Made by a program: the position numbers and the translations under genes. The notes beneath the pieces were generated by a model. That model worked only from the letters and a program-made list of their open reading frames with translations, searched no databases and had not been told where the DNA came from. A stretch of DNA of 29,417 nucleotides, from assembly GCA_947375085.1 (NCBI GenBank), contig CANCEQ010000010.1, positions 1-29,417 on the forward strand. Reading direction: 5' to 3'. Positions 25,438 to 29,417 of this stretch are shown here, in pieces; within the stretch, counting starts at the first letter, position 1; every line of letters begins with the position of its first letter. This stretch comes from Flavobacteriales bacterium. Lineage in GTDB: Bacteria > Bacteroidota > Bacteroidia > Flavobacteriales > Crocinitomicaceae.

Positions 25438-25476
25438 TATTTGTTATTTTTAAATTTTTCAAAAATAACAAATAAT
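25436..25476 (-). promoter_or_regulatory. 16-bp perfect inverted repeat covering the start of barrel gene A
   Basis: The arms are 25436-25451 and 25461-25476 (ATTATTTGTTATTTTT against AAAAATAACAAATAAT), with a 9-base loop. In an mRNA reading through from the upstream paralogue, the second arm would run into the start codon at 25437-25435. No G/C-rich core or clean T-tract is present, so a standard terminator is less likely than a start-occluding hairpin. Confidence 0.65.
25460..25467 (-). promoter_or_regulatory. Putative -7 box of barrel gene A within the inverted repeat
   Basis: On the minus strand it reads TATTTTTG, an exact TAnnTTTG match at the end of the first hairpin arm, 22 bases before the ATG. 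A transcript begun here would lack the first arm and so avoid the hairpin. No -33 is evident, and the low-complexity context makes a chance match possible. Confidence 0.35.
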
Positions 25477-25482
25477 AATTAT

Positions 25483-26145
25483 TTAAAATAATTTGTAGGA
25501 AATCGATGCAGAAACTAATGGGCCACCTAATCCAATTTCAGTACCCACGGCAAATTTAGGTGTGAAATAATAATTAAGTCCAAAACTTACTCTCGCTGAA
25601 ATAGGAAAAACGGTATTTGTAGAAGTGGTTGTATCTGTAGATAAGCTGCTTGTTGTACTCTGTGCTTTTTGGCCGTTTTCTAAGTTTTTAAATATTTTAG
25701 AATTTAAACCTATTCCAGCACTAGTGTACCAATCTATATTGGGATTTGACGATTCAAAATGATAGTTGTATCTAAATTGAAATCGAAATCGTTTCATGCC
25801 TTTTTCTACTATTGTTGAATTTATAAGCCAAGAATTTGAATTTCCATCATAATAATCTGTTAGCCTAGTGTATTTTATCGAATATGAATTGTATATAAAG
25901 TCGAAACCTATTCCGATTTTATCTGATATTAAAAATTCACCTCTTATGCCTAGCGGGCCGACAGTTTTTAATTGAGCATCAACAGCATTTATTTCATAGT
26001 CTTTTAAGTTAATTGCGCCAAAATTTGGAAATCCGAAAAAAGGCGTAATTATTTTATTTCCTTCAAAATGAACTTGAGAAAAAAGTTTTTGTTCTGAAAA
26101 AAGACAAAAAGAAATGACGAGTATTTTATAGAATCTTAATTTCAT
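25483..26145 (-). CDS. Outer-membrane beta-barrel protein, paralogue B
   Basis: The 220-residue protein has a signal peptide (MKLRFYKILVISFCLFSEQKLFS) and the same block order as paralogue A: PFFGFPNFGAINLK, GPLGIRGEFLISDKIGIGFDF, RFRFQFRYNYHFESSNPNID, SFGLNYYFTPKFAVGTEIG and GLGGPLVSASISYKLF. The predicted loops differ most, for example STTSSLSTDTTTSTNT here. It ends just ahead of paralogue A, with a 45-base gap holding the 16-bp inverted repeat. The pair is a tandem duplication that has diverged at roughly half of its positions by eye. Its start overlaps an out-of-frame ATG five bases upstream; the chosen ATG gives the signal peptide. Function is unknown. Confidence 0.8.
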   Translation of the reverse strand: MKLRFYKILVISFCLFSEQKLFSQVHFEGNKIITPFFGFPNFGAINLKDYEINAVDAQLKTVGPLGIRGEFLISDKIGIGFDFIYNSYSIKYTRLTDYYDGNSNSWLINSTIVEKGMKRFRFQFRYNYHFESSNPNIDWYTSAGIGLNSKIFKNLENGQKAQSTTSSLSTDTTTSTNTVFPISARVSFGLNYYFTPKFAVGTEIGLGGPLVSASISYKLF

Positions 26146-26162
26146 TTCATTTTATTTTTGGT

Positions 26163-26195
26163 AAAAAAAAAGCAGGAGATAATTTCTCCTGCTTT
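26163..26195 (-). terminator. Intrinsic terminator of the aconitase gene
   Basis: On the minus strand AAAGCAGGAGA pairs perfectly with TCTCCTGCTTT (arms 26185-26195 and 26169-26179, 5-base loop), followed by a run of eight to nine T. It begins 19 bases after the aconitase stop, and separates that gene from the barrel pair. Confidence 0.92.
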
Positions 26196-26213
26196 AAATA
26201 TAATTAGTTATTA

Positions 26214-28478
26214 TTAAGCTTCTTGTAACTTAATTAAGTTTAATGCTGATCCAGCTTTATACCAATCAATTTGTTGATCATTATAAGTATGATTCAATTT
26301 AATTGTTTCTACAGCACCATTTTCATGTGTTAACTCTAATGTTAATTGTTTTCCTGGAGCGATCGAACTTAAATCAATTAAACTTAAAGTATCATTTTCA
26401 AGGATTTTAGCATAGTCAGCTTCGTTAGCGAATGTTAATCCTAAAATACCTTGTTTTTTCAAGTTTGTTTCGTGAATACGAGCGAAAGATTTTACAATAA
26501 TCGCTTTAACACCTAAGTGACGTGGTTCCATTGCAGCATGCTCTCTAGAAGACCCTTCACCATAGTTATGGTCACCCACAACGATAGTTGGAACTCCAGC
26601 AGCTTTGTATGCTCTTTGTACAGCAGGAACTTCACCGTATTCACCAGTTAATTGATTTTTAACGCTGTTTGCTTTTCCGTTGAAAGCGTTTTCAGCACCG
26701 ATTAACATGTTGTTAGAAATATTATCTAAGTGACCTCTGTAACGTAACCAAGGTCCAGCCATAGAAATATGGTCAGTTGTACATTTTCCTGCAGCTTTGA
26801 TTAATAATTTAGCTCCAGTTAAATCTTTACCATCCCAAGGCTCGAAAGATTCTAATAATTGTAAACGACTTGAATCTTCAGCAACAGCGATAACTACACT
26901 TGAACCATCTTCAGCAGGTGCTTGGTAACCAGAATCTTCAACATCAAATCCTCTTGGAGGTAATTCCCATCCAGTTGGAGCGTCAAATTTCACTTGTTCA
27001 CCTTTATCATTTGTTAATGTATCAGTTAAAGGATTGAATCCTAAATCTCCGGCGATAGCTATTGCAGCAACGATTTCTGGAGAAGAAACAAACGCGTGAG
27101 TGTTTGGGTTTCCATCTGCTCTTTTAGAGAAGTTACGGTTGAAAGAGTGGATAATTGTGTTTTTCTCACCTTTTTCAGAACCAGCTCTATCCCATTGACC
27201 AATACAAGGTCCACAAGCATTTGTAAATACTTTTGTTCCAATTTTTTCGAAAGTATCGATTATACCATCTCTTTGAATTGTATATCTTACTTGTTCTGAA
27301 CCTGGGTTGATTCCGAATTCAGCTTTTGGAGTTAATCCTTTTTCAATTGCTTGTTTCGCGATTGAAGCAGCTCTAGACATATCTTCGTAAGAAGAGTTTG
27401 TACAAGAACCGATTAATCCCCATTCTACTTTTGTAGGCCAATCATTTGCAGCAGCTTCAGCTTTCATTTTAGAAATAGAAGTTCCTCTATCTGGAGTGAA
27501 AGGTCCATTAATCTGTGGTTCTAATTCAGATAAGTTAATTTCGATAACTTGATCAAAATAAGCTTCTGGATTAGCATACACTTCAGCATCACCTGTTAAG
27601 TGTTCAGCAATTGCATCTGCAGCATCAACAACTTCTTGACGACCTGTTGCTGTTAAATATCTTCTAATAGAATCATCGTAACCGAAAGTTGAAGTAGTAG
27701 CTCCAATTTCAGCTCCCATATTACAAATTGTTCCTTTTCCTGTTGCAGATAAAGAAATTGCTCCTTCACCAAAGTATTCAACGATTGCTCCAGTCCCACC
27801 TTTAACAGTTAAGATGTCAGCAACTTTAAGAATAACATCTTTAGCAGAAGTCCATCCGCTTAATTTACCTGTTAATTTAATACCGATTAATTTAGGAAAT
27901 TTTAACTCCCAAGCCATACCTGCCATTACGTCAACAGCATCAGCACCACCAACACCAATTGCAACCATTCCTAAACCACCAGCATTAACAGTGTGAGAAT
28001 CTGTTCCAATCATCATTCCTCCAGGGAAAGCATAGTTTTCTAAAACTACTTGGTGAATAATACCAGCTCCTGGTTTCCAGAATCCAATACCATATTTATT
28101 TGAAATAGAAGATAAGAAGTTAAATACTTCGTTGTTTTGATTGATTGATTCTTGCAAATCTTTTGTAGCGCCAACTTTAGCTTGGATTAAGTGATCTGCA
28201 TGAACAGTTGAAGGAACCGCAACTTTCGCTTTACCTGCTTGCATAAATTGCAATAAGGCCATTTGAGCAGTAGCATCTTGCATTGCAACTCTGTCTGGTG
28301 CGAAATCAACATATGAATTACCTCTTTCAAAATTTTGAGTTGCATTACCATCCCAAAGGTGAGTGTAAAGAATTTTTTCAGTCAACGTTAAAGGTTTACC
28401 AACTATTTTACGAGCTGCTTCTACACGCTCAGGAAATAAGGTGTAAACCTTCTTAATCATATCTAAATCGAATGCCAT
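26214..28478 (-). CDS. acn: Aconitate hydratase (mitochondrial-type aconitase)
   Basis: The 754-residue enzyme interconverts citrate and isocitrate in the TCA cycle using a [4Fe-4S] cluster. The cluster ligands are visible as C359 in IGSCTNSS and C422/C425 in [10 protein letters not shown]. Other landmarks are [14 protein letters not shown] (158-171), the substrate-binding region [14 protein letters not shown], and the C-terminal swivelling-domain [20 protein letters not shown]. Length and the [12 protein letters not shown] start fit the mitochondrial-like aconitase common in Bacteroidota, rather than the AcnA (about 890) or AcnB (about 860) forms. It is a single gene with its own terminator, divergent from rpsF across 277 bases. 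Confidence 0.96.
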   Translation of the reverse strand: MAFDLDMIKKVYTLFPERVEAARKIVGKPLTLTEKILYTHLWDGNATQNFERGNSYVDFAPDRVAMQDATAQMALLQFMQAGKAKVAVPSTVHADHLIQAKVGATKDLQESINQNNEVFNFLSSISNKYGIGFWKPGAGIIHQVVLENYAFPGGMMIGTDSHTVNAGGLGMVAIGVGGADAVDVMAGMAWELKFPKLIGIKLTGKLSGWTSAKDVILKVADILTVKGGTGAIVEYFGEGAISLSATGKGTICNMGAEIGATTSTFGYDDSIRRYLTATGRQEVVDAADAIAEHLTGDAEVYANPEAYFDQVIEINLSELEPQINGPFTPDRGTSISKMKAEAAANDWPTKVEWGLIGSCTNSSYEDMSRAASIAKQAIEKGLTPKAEFGINPGSEQVRYTIQRDGIIDTFEKIGTKVFTNACGPCIGQWDRAGSEKGEKNTIIHSFNRNFSKRADGNPNTHAFVSSPEIVAAIAIAGDLGFNPLTDTLTNDKGEQVKFDAPTGWELPPRGFDVEDSGYQAPAEDGSSVVIAVAEDSSRLQLLESFEPWDGKDLTGAKLLIKAAGKCTTDHISMAGPWLRYRGHLDNISNNMLIGAENAFNGKANSVKNQLTGEYGEVPAVQRAYKAAGVPTIVVGDHNYGEGSSREHAAMEPRHLGVKAIIVKSFARIHETNLKKQGILGLTFANEADYAKILENDTLSLIDLSSIAPGKQLTLELTHENGAVETIKLNHTYNDQQIDWYKAGSALNLIKLQEA

Positions 28479-28581
28479 AATTTGTGTTATTTAAGATCTA
28501 TAATAATGTGCGACGCGAAAATAAGCAATTTGTCTTAAATTTGTTTCAGTTTTTGTTAAAAGAATTTTTAAGATCGAAAGT

Positions 28582-28646
28582 TTCAAGACTTTAAGAGGAA
28601 AGACTTAATGATAGCTTAATGAATAATTAAGTCTTAAGATCTTGAA
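28582..28646. repeat. Intergenic inverted repeat of AAGACTTAAT-like words
   Basis: AAGACTTAAT (28600-28609) is a perfect inverted partner of ATTAAGTCTT (28626-28635) with a 16-base loop. Outside it, TTCAAGACTTTAAG (28582-28595) matches the complement of CTTAAGATCTTGAA (28633-28646) with two differences, so the same words repeat in both orientations. It lies between the divergent acn and rpsF starts. The remainder of the 277-base gap has no ORF that I can support. Confidence 0.7.
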
Positions 28647-28713
28647 TATTAAAGTTTTGAATCTATTTTTGCTAAAAATTAAATCGAAATACCGTATTCT
28701 AAGAAAAATTCTC

Positions 28714-28721
28714 TATCTTTG
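28714..28721 (+). promoter_or_regulatory. -7 promoter box of the rpsF-rpsR operon
   Basis: TATCTTTG, in the context ctctatctttgcactc, is an exact TAnnTTTG box of the type seen at strong Bacteroidota promoters. It gives a leader of about 30 bases before rpsF. A second TATTTTTG match lies at 28664-28671. I see no CCG-bearing hairpin of the S6:S18 leader type in the leader. Confidence 0.7.
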
Positions 28722-28755
28722 CACTCTTAAAAATATCAATTAATTAATAATACTT

Positions 28756-29112
28756 ATGAATTCTTACGAAACTGTTTTCATTTTAACTCCCGTTTTGTCT
28801 GACGATCAGACAAAGGAAGCAGTGCAAAAATTCGAAGCTGAAGTTAGCTCATTAGGTGGAAAAGTTAAGCACACAGAACATTGGGGATTACGTAAATTAG
28901 CGTATCCAATCCAAAAAAAATCAACTGGATTCTACTTCTTGTTAGAATTTGAAGGTGAAGGTAACATCGTTGCAGATTTAGAACTTACTTTCAAACGTGA
29001 CGAACGTGTTATGCGTTTCTTAACAACAAGAATGGATAAAGATCACTTAGAATACTCTGTTAAAAGAAGAGCGAAATTAGGTGATAAAAAATCAGCTTCA
29101 GTTGAAGCTTAA
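28756..29112 (+). CDS. rpsF: Small-subunit ribosomal protein bS6
   Basis: The 118-residue protein starts [20 protein letters not shown] and has the bS6 hallmark [24 protein letters not shown] region (about 44-67; individual blocks [11 protein letters not shown] and YFLLEFEG) and [17 protein letters not shown] (79-95). It binds bS18 on the 30S platform. In Bacteroidota, bS6, bS18 and bS21 are reported to hold the anti-Shine-Dalgarno end of 16S rRNA, which fits the absence of Shine-Dalgarno sequences here. It is followed after 24 bases by rpsR, the normal operon order. The C-terminal extension ([17 protein letters not shown]) is basic. Confidence 0.97.
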   Translation: MNSYETVFILTPVLSDDQTKEAVQKFEAEVSSLGGKVKHTEHWGLRKLAYPIQKKSTGFYFLLEFEGEGNIVADLELTFKRDERVMRFLTTRMDKDHLEYSVKRRAKLGDKKSASVEA

Positions 29113-29136
29113 TATTAACATTTAAAACAAAGCACA

Positions 29137-29400
29137 ATGGCTCAAAATGATGTTCGTTATTTGACTCCTATCGCGATAGAGATCAGAAAAGATAAATATT
29201 GCCGTTTCAAAAAAAGCGGAATTAAATTCATCGACTATAAAGATGGAAACTACTTATTAAAGTTAATCAATGAACAAGGTAAAATTTTACCTCGTCGTTT
29301 AACTGGAACTTCTGCGAAATATCAGAAAAAAGTAGGTCAAGCAGTGAAACGTGCTCGTCACATTGCTATCCTTCCTTACGTTGCAGATATGTTGAAATAA
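29137..29400 (+). CDS. rpsR: Small-subunit ribosomal protein bS18
   Basis: The 87-residue protein has the bS18 core: [15 protein letters not shown] (22-36), the family block [20 protein letters not shown] (50-69) and [14 protein letters not shown]. It assembles with bS6 on the 30S platform near the mRNA exit. Only one cysteine (C22) is present, so no zinc site. It follows rpsF closely, and the leading AACATTTAAAACAAAGCACA lacks any Shine-Dalgarno. The usual next gene is rplI, but the window ends 17 bases later. Confidence 0.97.
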   Translation: MAQNDVRYLTPIAIEIRKDKYCRFKKSGIKFIDYKDGNYLLKLINEQGKILPRRLTGTSAKYQKKVGQAVKRARHIAILPYVADMLK

Positions 29401-29417
29401 GACGATTGTTAAACAGG

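Noticed and set aside
28722..28755. S6:S18-binding autoregulatory leader upstream of rpsF
   Set aside because: The leader is short and AT-rich, with no hairpin carrying the CCG bulge typical of that RNA motif.

Overview
The window reads as a chromosomal segment of a low-GC Bacteroidota, most likely Flavobacteriales and possibly near Fluviicola/Crocinitomicaceae. That placement is inference from protein style. The evidence is a DNA polymerase III alpha subunit with a fused N-terminal proofreading exonuclease, a type IX secretion (T9SS) C-terminal sorting domain, a TamB gene divergent from tsaD, gene starts without Shine-Dalgarno sequences, and many TAnnTTTG -7 promoter boxes. The content is mostly housekeeping. 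I see no phage, insertion sequence, CRISPR array, rRNA or tRNA. Layout, left part (1-4.85 kb): the 5' end of a dihydrolipoyl dehydrogenase gene (minus strand), then on the plus strand a YkgJ-type cysteine-cluster protein, an orphan SiaB-like kinase, an uncharacterised 44-residue Cys/Lys-rich protein, a SUI1/eIF1-like factor, a secreted leucine-rich-repeat protein with a cysteine ladder and T9SS tail, and a SirB1-type protein. Layout, middle (4.85-16.6 kb): dnaE, a biotin carboxylase and tamB on the minus strand, with tsaD divergent from tamB across only 21 bp. Layout, right part (16.6-29.4 kb): a small conserved-looking unknown protein, a stand-alone DsbD N-domain plus full DsbD, recG, then convergent ispE, accA, dapD, two tandem outer-membrane beta-barrel paralogues, aconitase, and the start of the ribosomal rpsF-rpsR operon. 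How the genes relate: accC (if it serves fatty acid synthesis) and accA supply malonyl-CoA, dapD makes lysine/peptidoglycan precursor, ispE isoprenoids, lpd and aconitase serve central carbon metabolism, and tamB, the barrels and the T9SS substrate concern the outer membrane. There is no single dedicated system. No gene-free stretch exceeds about 300 bases. The most unusual non-coding signals are three intergenic elements made of short words repeated in tandem and then in inverted orientation (4642-4841, 9223-9290, 28582-28646), a 16-bp perfect hairpin covering the start of a barrel gene (25436-25476), and a compressed divergent promoter pair (15509-15534). The most unusual small gene is the 44-residue Cys-rich ORF at 1401-1535.
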